Program-made: the position numbers and the translations under genes
The notes under the pieces: model-generated
The model's input: the letters and a program-made list of their open reading frames with translations, nothing else
Database searches by the model: none
Told to the model about the DNA's origin: nothing
Part shown: positions 24,733 through 37,476 of the stretch, in pieces
Layout: every line of letters begins with the position of its first letter
Numbering within the stretch: the stretch's first letter is position 1
Assembly: GCA_963969595.1 (NCBI GenBank)
Contig: OZ018411.1
Span: 24,178,545-24,242,544, forward strand
Direction of reading: 5' to 3'
Origin: Neckera pumila
Taxonomy: Eukaryota; Streptophyta; Bryopsida; Hypnales; Neckeraceae
Length of the DNA: 64,000 bases

Positions 24733-26271
24733 GTTTGCCATAGGATCAGTTACCTTATAAGGCAATGTAAGTTTTCTGCCATGTAGAAAGTTAGAAATCA
24801 AGATAATTACAAATTTTTTGGTAATTTTATGGCTTGAAAGGAAATTATTATGACTATGAATTTTAGAAGTCAAATCCAATGTATAGACCCTTCCAATTCC
24901 AATCATCCAAGAACTGAGGTAGGAGATTTTGAAATCGCACACGTCATGCTTTAAAACTGCCCACCCTACTCAAATGCACAATGCTTGTACATGTTGCATT
25001 TTATAGCCTTTAGCAGTGTACAAACTCTATACATCTATGCCACTAACTTCAAAATTTCATAACTAATTCTAGAAAGCTCCAAAAAATATAAAAAGACTTG
25101 GGTTAGATGCCAATTCCTCTTATCTTTCAAGGAAAATTTACTGAAGAATATTTCAAGACGTTTCACCTCCCCAAAAGCCAATTTCAGCTCTTAAAAGAGC
25201 GATTTGTGGACCTCCTACCTTACTTTCATGCTCACAACTTCCTACTTTTTTATTCACTACTTCGGGACAAGTGTCATGACCTTATTAGTCCCAACCTTGA
25301 AAAGGAGTAAAAAACACATTCCAAGCTTTGGTTGAAAATGATTGCACCTACAGGTTGCATATGGGTCTTTGGTCGAGATGAATGGTTCTATCATAGGTGA
25401 AGTCATCCAAAAATACATTTTGCATCCTCATAGGTGTTTCAAGGTGAAATGAATAAATGATGTTTTGTCCATAATCTATTTGTATTTGGTTTATGTCAAT
25501 TGAAATGCAAATGAATGTTATAGTTAGTGACTATTCTTAGAAGTAAGATATTTGTAGAATAGGTTTGGTGGAATAGGATTATAGTAATACATGCTAAAAG
25601 GTTTGAATTTTTTTAACTATATGAAAAAAATCTAACAAAAAGATTTATTTTTAGCATCTATCAAACCTAATTTTTGGAACAAAATAAATGCTTAATAGAA
25701 GAGTGTAGATTCTCCTCTACACTTATAGACCTAGAAATAGTCTTGGAAAAATCTCAAGTGCTTGAGTTCAATATTAAAACAATATTGAATTTGTAAATGT
25801 AAACGTAAACTCTAAATATGAAGTCAATTATAACTTTATATAAAAGGGCTTGAATTTTCGACGATGCAGCACAAGAAGGAGAGTATTTAGTCATTGTCAT
25901 ATGCAAAAAATAAAAGAAATAGGTCAAAATGAAAAAAAGACCGACATTAATAATCTTTTGCACTTAAAAAGAAATAGAACAATAGACAGGTTGTAGTACA
26001 TTTTAATTTGCAATGAAATAGGGAACAATTTAATTTATCTTTTTATGCATAGAGTCAAATGACATCTTGCTTTCATTTAAGAATAATGATGGGTTATGAA
26101 TAATTATAAAACATGATATCAGTCACCAATTCTAATTAATATAGAATAAATATATTTTTTTCATTATTGAATTTGTAAATTGTATATATTACGTAAATGA
26201 GATCCTAATAATAATAAATTTAATCCTCTTTAATTCCTTAAAGACAAGACTAGAATTTCTTCATTTATGAC
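24733..26271. other. AT-rich intergenic DNA
   Basis: No gene, RNA gene or clear repeat was recognised. A 67-codon frame at 25107-25310 has no recognisable motif and no splice-compatible neighbours. Confidence 0.5.
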
Positions 26272-26572
26272 CATTAGAAAAAACTTGAACCCCTGGGAAG
26301 GCCGTTAAAACTTTCATTTTTTAGCACCCCGCGGTGCAAGTACAAAAAAAATAAAAATATATATATTTTTTAAATACTCCTTTTGAAAAAATTTATTAAA
26401 AAAAAAATTTATTATTAAAAACCTGACGTGGCGTTGACGTGGCACAAGTAGTGCCACATCAGATGCTAAATTAAAAAAAGAATAATAAACAATAAATAAT
26501 TTTATCTCCTCTTTAATTGCACAAGGAGGTCAAAACTTGTAGCCTTCCAAAGGGTTGAAATTTTTCCTAGTG
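26272..26572. mobile_element. MITE with CATTAG/CACTAG termini, copy 2
   Basis: The left end is CATTAGAAAAAACTTGAACC; the right end on the other strand is CACTAGGAAAAATTTCAACC. The interior block CCTGACGTGGC...GTGCCACAT and the CGGTGCAAGTA motif recur in the copy at 56570-56904. One end beginning CACTAG supports a CACTA-like origin. The length is 301 bp, non-coding. Confidence 0.7.
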
Positions 26573-29500
26573 ATTTTTATATATATATAGTACTACAACT
26601 ATATATTTGTTTGGATTTTGATGAAAATTGGTATAGACATATAATTTGCTACCATTTCTTAAAATGCTAATTTTTATTCTGCTTTGATATCCTATTCAAA
26701 AAGTTACACTCCAAAACGTTCTTTTTTCGTGATGGAGGAAGGTTACGCAGCTCACAAAAATCATTCTTTTTTAACGCAAATACAATTTTATTTAATTCTC
26801 TAGATTTATATGTATGAAAAAACTTTAAATCATTCTCTTTAGACTAATGGTTTGAAAAATATGAGAATTTTCATTCTGACGGCATTCATAAAAGCTCTCC
26901 TCAAAAATAAAATTTGAGTTCATTTTTGAATCTAATACTCTCGAGAATACTCAATAATTTTGAAAAATAATAAAAATTTAATATGCCAACTGCTTATTGC
27001 AAAATTATCATCATTGGCATTTACATTTTAAATTTGTATATGAGTTAATGATAACTTAGTGTTTTCCATCATGACTCTTTTTGTTCAATATTTTTTATAA
27101 GAATTAAGTATAAAGAATTATCTATCGAGTTTATTAATAAATGTTTGAAACATTTGTCCTCAACATATTGTAATGACTTTCATTACAAGTTGTAGCACAT
27201 ACTATTTTTTCAATACAAGTTTGAATGATGAAACTTCACCATTGTAAAGAGTTGAAAAAACTTTTCCTTTGCTTTGACCACAACAATTATGCAATCTATG
27301 TGGTCATTTTTTCCAAGAAAAGTTCTACAAATTCTTATAGTACAATTTTGTTGGTTAAATTTTTTTAAATAATACTCCGTACCCTTTTCATTTTTTTTCA
27401 TTGCATTAGAATATGGCAATTAGAGGCACTTTTTTATGAAACATGGTCATGGTCTATTAAGGGTTAAATATAAATTTTAATGCCCATTTTAACATTGTTT
27501 CAATATTCCCTTCCTCGTTTATAAGAAGTCAATAATGAAATGAGATTGATTTTCATATTTGGCAAGGTAAATATTTTTTCAATATTGAATACACAAACTT
27601 GGGACTTTCTTGATGAAAGTAGACTAGTACAAAGTTTATTTTTGAGATAAAACATGGTCCTGAAATGGATATATGAAAAATCTTCTTATTTTTAGAGCAA
27701 TTTGTTGAAAAAAGGACATAACTAAATAGGATGCTTGCCCTAGATTTCAAAATTGAATAGCACCAAATGAGTATTTTTGTGCAATCTTCTTTTCAACATA
27801 GCCTTGCAATAGAGCACTTCTTGCAAGTGATCTTGTACTTAGCTACGTAATATTGCAATTAAATATTCAAATTACATACTCTTTTCAAAAGAGAAAACTA
27901 AAAAACAATCAATTCCTATTCAGATTTTGAAATCACTCTTAAAATGCTCTAAAATTCTCAAAAATTTATAATCACTCTACAAAAAAACTCAACCCTTTCT
28001 TCCACAAACCATATGTATCCAGATCCCAATTTTTCCTCCATCCAAAATATCCACATGGGTCTACATATTAGACAGTCCACAAGGCAGTTTAAAGTCTTCC
28101 CTAACGGAGGTATGTAGACTTGGTGTAACCCTTGTCATCCAATGGACTTCAAGTGGGACTCAAAATGGACAATCTTTTAATTCATATCAACCTCAAAAAT
28201 AGGCTAGAATTTTTCTTCTAGCTACAAAATTCCCCCAAAGCTACTTTGTCTAAATAGTCTTTTATCCATATACATAGCTAGAGTCAATATCATATGTTAT
28301 AGTCTCTTTGCCATTAAAATTAGAAGAGAGGGGGCTTGCAACATGAACAAACAATTGTTGCAAGTATCACTATCCTTTCATAAATGTTTCCTATTTCATA
28401 TAAAAATTATATGTAGGAACCCGTACAGAAATCAAATTCATTGTATATATAAAATCATTCATCAATATAAAAATTTGAAATTATAACAAATATACAATAT
28501 ATTTGTCTCCAACATACACATAGTATCAATTTGGCCTTTGTAATCATAAGGGACAATTATAAATTTGTGAAATCATAAGGGATATTGCCTAGGGAATACT
28601 TTTCTATTGAAAAGGCACCTCATAAAGGATATTGGCTCCATTTTTGTACTAGAACAATGTAATCTAAAACATCGTAGGAATATAAAATAGCATGAATAAG
28701 AAATAAATCAAATAATGTGAATATGAAGTGATTATATAGATTAATGTAAAAATGATCAATTTAGTAATTAACTTGACAATGATTATAAAATTTGCAATCA
28801 ATTAGCATGCAAGATAGCATGCCTAATTGGCTTCTAAAGATTTGAATTATTCTCAATATGAAAACATTGTTGAATTATATTCTCTAATATTTTTTGAAGT
28901 GAAGATCTCAAGAGCTCAACCAATTATATGAATTGCAATATTTAAACTTCAAAAAGCAAGTTTAAAAAAAAAATTCCAAATGTTCAATTCTATCTTCAAT
29001 ATTTCTTTGTGCAAGTATCCTAAAATTTGAGCAAATTCATAAATATAATTTTTTCATCTATTGAAAAATTGAGTTGAGAATCTATGAAAAAATGAGTGAG
29101 TTCTTTAAATATTGAGAATTTATGATTTAAACTAACCACTTTGATAGTTCATATTGTATAAAATATAATCTAAATGAGGATTCTTTTTATATCATTATCT
29201 TAAATAGATAATGTTGTATGTATTCGTTCAAAAAATAATTTTTTGAATGAATAGAAGAATTTAAGTAAACTCTTCAAAATTGCTTAAAAAAATATGAAGG
29301 CCAATGAGGGATTCTCAATACTTAAAGGTTTAAGAAGCGCTTGTTGTTAAAAAGATAACTAAATTATGATTATATATTTACACCTAAATGAAAGCAAACA
29401 AATTGAAACAATATTCATATAAATTGAGCATGCTTCCTATTATTGAATTATGAGGAAAAAATGAGTCTCAAAAGAAGACTTTAAATTCTCTAAGAATGTT

Positions 29501-30612
29501 TTTTCTAGATATTATCAGAATGAACTATAAATATTTCAATTGCCAACTATGATGCACTAAAAATATACTGGATCCATTTTTTGCCATTGCTGAGATGAAA
29601 AAGTTTTCTTGTGGCGTATATTATCTTTACATGATTGTGGGGGATGACAAATGACTCATTTATGAATGAATAAAAGTCTATAAATGTAAAAATTAGAAAA
29701 CATACTTCATAGCTATGTCTCACCTTGGAAGGATAGAAATAACAAAATTAACCAATCTTATTTTACTTGAGTATTCACCTTGCTATTCCTCCTATCTGAT
29801 GCAAATTAAGGTAAACCTACACATCACATGCAAAAGGCCCATCACAAACACCTAGGGAATGACCGATTAAAGTCTTGCATCAATCTATGATAAACTTTTT
29901 TTAACAAATGAGATTTAGGCTACATTAAGTTGATATAGTGGCCAAAATCAATGTCTTAGATGATGGTGATGGAGTGATTAGTGATTGCAATAGGAACTTC
30001 CACCTTTTAAGAGTAAATTCATCACTAGAAGTGATTTTTCTAGGCCTTCATATTGTGGCCATGTTTAAAAATATTGTGACTGCTTTAGGTGAGTGAGATG
30101 ACCATGATGGATACACTTTTTGTTGGTTTTGGTATAGTCTAGAAACTCTTTTGGGCCATTTCAACAACACACTTTGAAAATTTGTAATAAATTAAGCCTT
30201 TTAAAAAAAATATATATAAGTTCAATTGCTCTTCCCATTTCTCCCATTTGTTTTATGTGGATTTAAAAAACTCTCAAGAATGCCAATAGGGCAAGCTAGT
30301 CATTTTGCTTGTCATTGGTTGGTAATCGAACTTGAGCTAACAACTTTCCTATCTAAACTTGTACAAAGTTGAAATTGAGGCCCAAGGCACCATAAATAAT
30401 GGCAACAATTACTCATGCAAAGCTTTTTGGCTATTGCACTTACCACAAAATAACTAAGGTAGAAGGTCTATAAATTGACCAGGTTTTAAAATGAATCCCG
30501 TATCTAGAAAAGAGTACAAGTTCCTTGAAATATTTATTACTACCATTAATGAAGTAGGTAGGCTTAAAGGAATGGTTTATGGGCCTCCAACCATACAAAC
30601 AATATAAGTGTT
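26573..30612. other. 4-kb AT-rich intergenic DNA
   Basis: The stretch is dominated by A/T runs. All open frames are under 75 codons, with biased composition. I found no conserved protein motif, RNA gene, tandem array or paired termini. Confidence 0.5.
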
Positions 30613-30898
30613 CATTAGAAGAGATTTGAGGGCATTGGAAGGCCGTTTCAGGCCCATTCTCCAATCTTGGCTAGATTTGTGAATAGCCAGTACGGGCTGT
30701 CAACAAAAAATTCAAAAAAATTCAAAAAAAAATTCTCTCCCAAATATCATTTCAAGCCCCCCCTCCCCTTCTTTTTTTTTCCAAAAATGGCGTGGCACTC
30801 TCTCAACCACATCAGCTAGCAGCTTTCCTACATTTGCGCAGTCTGAGAACGCATGCTAACTTGCGGTCTAGCTTGGAGGCCTCAAATCTCTTCTAATG
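30613..30898. mobile_element. MITE with CATTAG termini, copy 3
   Basis: Ends are CATTAGAAGAGATTTGAGGG (left) and, on the other strand, CATTAGAAGAGATTTGAGGC (right), a nearly perfect terminal inverted repeat. The length is 286 bp. The interior contains a C-rich run near 30757-30770. It is non-coding. Confidence 0.8.
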
Positions 30899-31116
30899 CC
30901 TTTCTATAGGCAAGTTTGTTTTCATTGATTAGAATAACTTCATGCATAATTTTTTTATTTGACTTATTTTGTTCATATTCTTCTAACCCTTTAATGATGT
31001 AAGTTCAAGTTCTAAAGAACATAACAACACTCTTTGCAATTGTACAGACAAAGAATTATAGCATTTGTTATGTGACATGGCCTGGTGTAACACCATGTCA
31101 AATGGATGTAGTTTAA

Positions 31117-32038
31117 CCTCTAAAGTCCCAAGGCCATTTTTCTGTCAAAAACCACTCAAAATTGCCATTTTGGCTGCATTCATCCAAGAACGCAAAAAAA
31201 ACATTTTTTTAGAATCTAATTATAGGATCATATACTTCACTTGTCAAAGATCATGTGGTAAAAATTTCATGAAGTTTGACCATATAGATTGGAAGATATT
31301 AGCATTCAAAGTTGAAAAAGAAAGTTTTTTTGAACACTGACCTGCAATTTCAGATGACTTTGACCACCATTTGTGGAAATTTTTTGCACTACAGACTTTA
31401 AGTTTAAATTTTTTTAAGTTGAAGATGTAAGCTGAAAGTCTAAAATAAAAATTCAAAAAAACCACACTTGATTTTCATTCTTTAAAAAATTGTTAAGTAG
31501 AAATAAGTTCAAGATTGAAAAAAAAACTAAATTGTTAATAGCTCTTAGATGGGATTGAAATACAATAATCCCAATAGTGAGATTGTTTTAGCAAGCAAAC
31601 ACAACATTCTCAAAAAAAAAATTGTAAAAAATTGTGAAAATTGCATTCAAAAATGAATCCTACGAGTTATTTTTTCAAAAAGATGCTTAGATTGCCCAAA
31701 AAAACAAGATTGTCTATAACTTGCTCATTATTAGTTTAAATAAAATGAATCAAAGCTTCACATGTAGACAAAATTATAAAGTTTCAGAGGAAAAAAAATT
31801 AGAATTTATTTTGACTTTTTGCAAAAAAATTTGTGTTGCCCGCCAAGTTTAGTTTGAAGCTTTTTGTGGCATAACTTTTGCTCCCGGGCACCAGTTGAAA
31901 TAAAAATTATATTCCCATGAAGCTAATCAGTTTTTCTATCTTATGAAAAAGTTTCAAAAAGTTTCACTACAAATTGAGCCCATAGGTACCTACCCGAAAT
32001 CTGATTTGTCTCCCGAGGGGACAATGGGACTTTAGGGG
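31117..32038. mobile_element. TTAA-flanked element, copy B (922 bp)
   Basis: TTAA at 31113-31116, then CCTCTAAAGTCCCAAGGCC; the right end is GGGACTTTAGGGG followed by TTAA at 32039-32042. The right end carries TGTCTCCCGAGGGGACAA just inside, a block also found in copies C and G. The open frame at 31065-31340 crosses the left end and is not a real gene. Same family as 13996-14931. Confidence 0.8.
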
Positions 32039-32042
32039 TTAA

Positions 32043-33989
32043 TTTTGTTTGGGAATCTTAGACTATTTTGAGACTTCATCTTAGGTGGCACTTCAAGTAG
32101 AAGTTATTGTTGATGTTATATAGGATAATTATAGAAGTTAACTTTTATTTTATTCTATTTTTGTCAACTAGGGTGAGGTATTTAAAGCTTTGAGGCTCCC
32201 TTGATTTGGTATTCTGTATCAACTTGAGTCTTGTAGGTGTTTTGAGAGAGATATATATTGTTGTTGAAATTTGTTCAACTATCGTATTTATTTTTTAGTA
32301 AGTTTCACTTTCTCTTGCATTTGCACTTTTGGATTCTCCTTTTGTAGAATGAGAGATAGCTCGCCTTATATGTGTATAGATGTTGTATCCAATCACGTAG
32401 GTTTTAGTATGAAAGAAAATTATGTGCTTATATGAAATTTAAAGTTGATGTTATCATTATCATGTTGTATGGTTAATTATACATACCAATGAGGAACTTG
32501 TCAATTTTATTTCTAATTCACTTGGCAAAAAATTAAAATTAATTTAAATTGATAGAATGAAGACAATGGCGGCAGAATTGATGTGTGATATAGGAAAAAA
32601 AATTTCCTCTAAGTTTTTTGACATTCAAGTACACTTGATATGGCACTCAATAGATGATGTGGAATTGTATGGCCCGTTTCATCTCATTGGATGTGCTTTT
32701 TGGAACAGTATATTAAAGACATAAAAAGTTGAATTAGATAGAAGGCTTGTCCTAATGACTTTATGATTGAAGGATATATTCTAATTTAGGCAATGCTCAA
32801 GGAGGCTAAAAGAAGATCCATGTTTATTGGAGATGGTATTGTCTAAAGCCCATAAAATACAATGCTTTGATAGAGATGCAACAAGGAAGGTTTTTTTGGA
32901 ACACGTTCACAACTTTGTATTGAAAAATGACCCTTGCATGTCACATTGGAAAAAATGATATGCTATAGAAGTTACAAATAATGAAGTGGATTTGGGAGAA
33001 TGGGCCCTTACACAAATGAGAAGTCAAGTTAGCTTGGGTCAATGCCTAGCAGATCGTGAGTATAATATTGCACTTGGCCCGCATCCCAAAGATGTTCTTG
33101 CTATCTACATGTATGCAAAAAAATTGACTTTGGAATAAGGGCACTATTCATTTTTTGAATGTCATTGTAAATTTTGAAAATTAGTAGTTTCTGGATGATA
33201 CAAACAATGATGATGGATTTTTTTGGAATTCTTTGGATGAATTATATGCATCATGAACTCTATTCTTTAAACACAAAAGTTGAATTTAAAAATGCATTAT
33301 ACAATTGTAAAATATAAATTGTACACATTGCCCAATTCAACAAATATTTCATATACAAGGGCATTTAGATATAAAAGTGGTCTATTTTTCAACCTATATT
33401 TTCTTTACTATGGCTAATGAAACCCCATGCTCTCAATTCCACAAAAAAACTCAAATTTTGTGAGAACCAACATCATTTGCATGTTTGTTAAATTGTTAAT
33501 ATTTTTGATTCTATAAATGTGAATTTCCTTCAATTTTTGTATACAACAATCAAAATTGATGTATACCAACATGCTAAGGTACAAAAAGTTTTTTAGGAGT
33601 TTTAAGAAAAATTTGACAAAAGATAAAGTAAAGCCAAATTATGTTGAACAAAATTGAGTTTTTGACATAGCAAACTTTGGAATTAATTTTCTTTCAAATC
33701 ACCACTAATTTTTTCTTTAAACTTCCATGGTAACATGTTGTATGTTGTGCTCTACAACTTTCATGTGTACACTTTTGGGTTTTATCCATTGATGCTTATG
33801 GTATGGTAGTTTGAATGAAAACATTTCACAAAAGTACTCGGTTTTGTCAGTCACTGTATTAGTTAGTAATTTTTTTTCTATCTTCATACATTTAAAAAAT
33901 CTTTTAAGATTGATATTTGTCCATTACTTCCTACCATAATCAAAACTTTAAAAAGATAATATAAATATGATATTGATGTACTCATACAT
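32043..33989. other. AT-rich intergenic DNA with possibly decayed coding text
   Basis: Around 32730-33120 the composition is less AT-biased and short frames shift into each other, as in a decayed transposon or gene. I could not identify any domain. The rest is plain AT-rich DNA. Confidence 0.35.
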
Positions 33990-34364
33990 ACTAGTGTGAC
34001 CCTGTGTCGTTGGCCCAATTTTCATCTACTCCCGTTTCCACTCCTGGTTCTACTTCCGATTCTACTCCCAGTTCTACTCCCGGTTCCACTCCCAATACCA
34101 AGAACGCCACCAAAATCAAAGTAAAAGTAATTTTCTAATTTTTTAATCAATAAATACTTTGAAATTCAATAACTTTTGCACCACTGCTCCAAACGCCACG
34201 AAACCAAGCCGGTGCACCCCTCCTCGGCGAGAGCTTTCCGACGGTACCAAGCACGCGGCCGGGGGACGCACGGTCAGGAAGTTGTCTACGCTACAAACAA
34301 AATAAAACAAAACAGACTGACTCACTCACTCACTCATTTAAGGTGTTGATAATTTTGCAAAATA
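33990..34364 (+). repeat. Dispersed repeat with GC-rich core, left copy
   Basis: This segment is repeated in inverse orientation at 52234-52604. It has three parts: an array of 12-bp units of the TCTACTCCCGGT type (about 34023-34100), an AT-rich middle, and a GC-rich block of about 110 bp (about 34190-34300) containing GCACGCGGCCGGGGGACGCA. The two copies are highly similar across the GC-rich block. The small minus-strand frame at 34143-34325 is probably incidental. Function unknown. Confidence 0.75.
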
Positions 34365-34882
34365 TAAAGATATTCTTTTGAAAGAATGTAGAGATTCAAT
34401 AATACAGGACTACCCACTATTTGAGAAAAATACAATTTAACATAGGCTGAAATTTGAATCACTTGTACATTCACTTTTAGTACTTTTATGCATGTATATC
34501 ATATTAAATAATGACAAAGAAAGACAATAAATTTTCATTAATTAGAAATCAAGCATTTTTCTTACTTTCCACATTTTTAGAATAAATGCATTGATCTATA
34601 GGATCTTTTATCTAGAATAGATATTAATCCATAAACGGTGGGAAAAAAATAAATTTATGATAATATACTTGACTAATTGAAAATCAATAATGTACTAAGA
34701 TATGGCAATACAAACACATGGTGGAATGAAATTTCAACAATAAACATCTTTTACAAAGAAGTCATCTTAACATCCAAATGTTATTAAATCCAAATACGAC
34801 ACCATACTTGTAGAATATGTGACCATTATATAGCTTTCTATATATATAGAAGGTGCCATTATAATTCAAATTGTAAGTGCAA

Positions 34883-35112
34883 AGGGGGAGTATTAGTTTG
34901 AGCCTATGAGCCTAAAAATCTATATTATAGACACCTTCTATGGTTCTAAGCTAGTGTTACAGATACCTAGTTTATAGACTCTTTCTATGTTATTGTGTAC
35001 TAATAATATAGGTTAATATGTTATAAAAACCTTAAAATGGTTGCAGGTATATACCTACAACTAGGTTCAACGCTCATGGGTTCATATCTATGGGCTCACA
35101 ATAATATACTTT
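34883..35112. mobile_element. Dispersed repeat / MITE of the GAGTATTAGTTTGAGCC type, copy 1
   Basis: This segment aligns with 44229-44475: shared blocks include TCTATATTATAGAC, ATAGATACCTA-like text, AATATGTTA and CAAATGGTTG/AAATGGTTGC. The ends show an imperfect inverted repeat (GTATTAGTTTGAGCC against GTATATTATTGTGAGCC). It is non-coding. Confidence 0.55.
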
Positions 35113-36494
35113 CAATATAATACACAAACTTTGGTCACAACCACATACTCAATTTATACATCACTTATACCAAAATACACCAAAATCATTGTAATAGACT
35201 TAACATTGGTCTTCCCACAAATTCATAATATAGACAATAAAGACAATTACATTTCAATTCAAGGTTTTATCTAATTACATTTAAGGAAATTTTGGATTCT
35301 CAAAAGAACATTGACCTCTCTTTATGACTGATTTGATAAAATTAAGGTAAATAATCATACTACTAAAATCATAACTCACTCTGTAATATCACAAATTCTA
35401 CAATTAATAATAGAGGCTTGTGCTTGGTATGCTACGCATTTGTTGTATCACATATTAGTAAGATTTTGATATATTTGAATAGAATGCATGATAATGATTT
35501 CAATAAGTCTTTGAAATAATTAGTTTTAATATTTTGTAATAATATTTTCAATCATGCATACATAAAAATAATATTTTCACACAATGTTATAGTACAGAAA
35601 TAGAGTAGTAGTTTGCAATCACCTCTATAATATCACTTTTATAGCTTTTATGCTTTCAAAATCCTATTACTACTACCAAATGATTTGAGAAATTTATTCA
35701 ATTGAAGCGATTTTGGATTTCACAACAATCAAGTTGTTCATGAAGTTTTTGAAGTTTACAAGTTTTTCTTTTCAATTCACCAAGTTTTGGGGTTGCCATT
35801 GTTCATAATAATTGAGCCAGATTTTGAATGCATTACAATAAATGTGTATCTTTTACAATATTCAGCATTGCATACATTTCATTCATCATTCAAAAAAGTT
35901 CAATTATACATTTCAATCTATGCTTACGTATAAACAAAATTATACAAAGATTTTAGTAATTTTTATTTGAAGATTTATTGAAATTTTTGTTCAACATTTT
36001 ATCTAAAATATAAAAATTCTAATAAAATTCTAATGATGAATGCATAGCATAGCAAGCACCAACCACTTGTATACTCGTAAAAATATATAAAAAAAATCAA
36101 TGCAAAAGTCATAGAAACAAATGAGGAATTAAAATTAAGTCTAAGTAGACTTAGTAGACAAGGAAGATTGACCCCCTTACTGTCCCGGTTTTACCATTGA
36201 AAAAAACTTAAATTTTTTTATTTGCTCCCCATAATAATATTTCCGAATTCTGAACTCATATTTGCAATCAAAGGCTCCAAAGTAGCAACTACTGGCAAAG
36301 TAAAACAAAATTTACACGGCACAAAACAGGGGCAATTTTTACATTTACCCTTGGATGAGGCAATAAGGATGTCAATCCTCCCTGGCCGCTTTGCATTTTA
36401 CTAGGTGTTCAGACTTCTCAAATCCCACTGGCCAATTTAAAATTTAAGATTTAAAATTTATAATAAAATCTTATAACCGGAACAAAAGAATAAG
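35113..36494. other. AT-rich intergenic DNA left of the palindrome
   Basis: No gene was recognised. The stretch ends abruptly at 36494, where the GC-rich palindrome arm begins. The AT-rich text immediately left (AAATTTAAGATTTAAAATTT) is quite unlike the DNA on the outer side of the other arm. Confidence 0.6.
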
Positions 36495-37476
36495 ATGACC
36501 GGTCCACCGTCTGTGTCCGGTCGCTCTGTTGCGCGGCCTTTCTTCCCGGCCGCGTCGTCGCTGCGGAGGAGGAGCTCCTCGCCATAGCCCATTTCTACCC
36601 CTCTTCGCGCCTCTTTGCCTCACTCTCTCGCTCCCTTCTCGCCTTGTTTCCATCTCCGTCGCGTCGGCCGTCGCGTGGCCTTTCCAACGAGCGTTCGAGG
36701 AGTTTTTTTGGTGCGGTTTCGGTGCCGTTGTGCGGTCTGGTGCGTGGACGTCGGGGTACGAGGTTCGTGCCGTGCTTCTTCGGCTTCGTCTTGGCATTGG
36801 CGAGCGTTCGTGGCGTGAGGAGGTCGTTTCAACGAGCCGCGGAAGGCGTAGTCCATCTTCGACATTCTTTCTTGTGGTGCCGGAGTTTCGGTGTCTGGTG
36901 TCTGGTATCGGGGGTTTGTTGTTTCTGTGGGAGTATTTATGCGTTCGCGTTCTTCGTGCTTTCGCGGTGTTTCCGAGCGAGTTCCTGGATTCCGTGTCGC
37001 GCAGGTGTGGTTAGCCGTGTGCTTGTTAAGGCTTGGTAGGTGGCTGGAGCGTTGGCTTCTTGAGCGGACGGTTCCGACGGTTGCTTCCGTTGTGGGGGTG
37101 TACGCGGCCGGAAGGAGGCTTAGGGTTCAGGGTGACGTCCTCTTGGTTCGATGTGAAACTGGAGACTAGAATTTTTTGAGTCCAGACCCGGCTCCATTGA
37201 GTTCTGTGCAATTCCCAGTATGGTTAAGAAAAGGTTCGAGAAGGTTAAGGTCGGTTTTTTCATGCGCTGAACAGGCTCTCGGAACAGCCAGTATGTAGGT
37301 TTTGGTGCAACACACTCTAGTGCGTCCAGTTTCGTCGAAGTTTTCCGTCTCCGTGCTTATGGCGAGGTTACTCTGCACGAGCGGAGCGTAGGGTTTACTC
37401 TGGAGGTGGAGGTGTGGATACTCTTGGATCGCGAAGGAGGGAGCAGCAAGCCAACACCGCTCTTACTTGGCAAGAA
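36495..37476 (+). promoter_or_regulatory. GC-rich 5' leader region of NC2-alpha, left copy
   Basis: Nearly 1 kb of GC-rich DNA precedes the ATG at 37477. It has long open frames on both strands, which follow from the composition and match no family I know. It most likely holds the transcription start, untranslated leader and possibly a leader intron. The equivalent right-arm region continues outward in GC-rich DNA to about 51540; the left one is cut at 36495. Confidence 0.5.

Noticed and set aside
31065..31340. 91-codon plus-strand frame, partly similar to frames at 42807-43013
   Set aside because: The similarity is due to the shared TTAA-flanked repeat. The frame crosses the element's end and is not conserved in the other copies.
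36471..37014. Long overlapping open frames on both strands in the GC-rich leader (up to 161 codons)
   Set aside because: They result from the absence of AT-rich stops in GC-rich DNA. The compositions are Arg/Ser-rich without domains, and the real gene starts at 37477 with a family-typical N-terminus.
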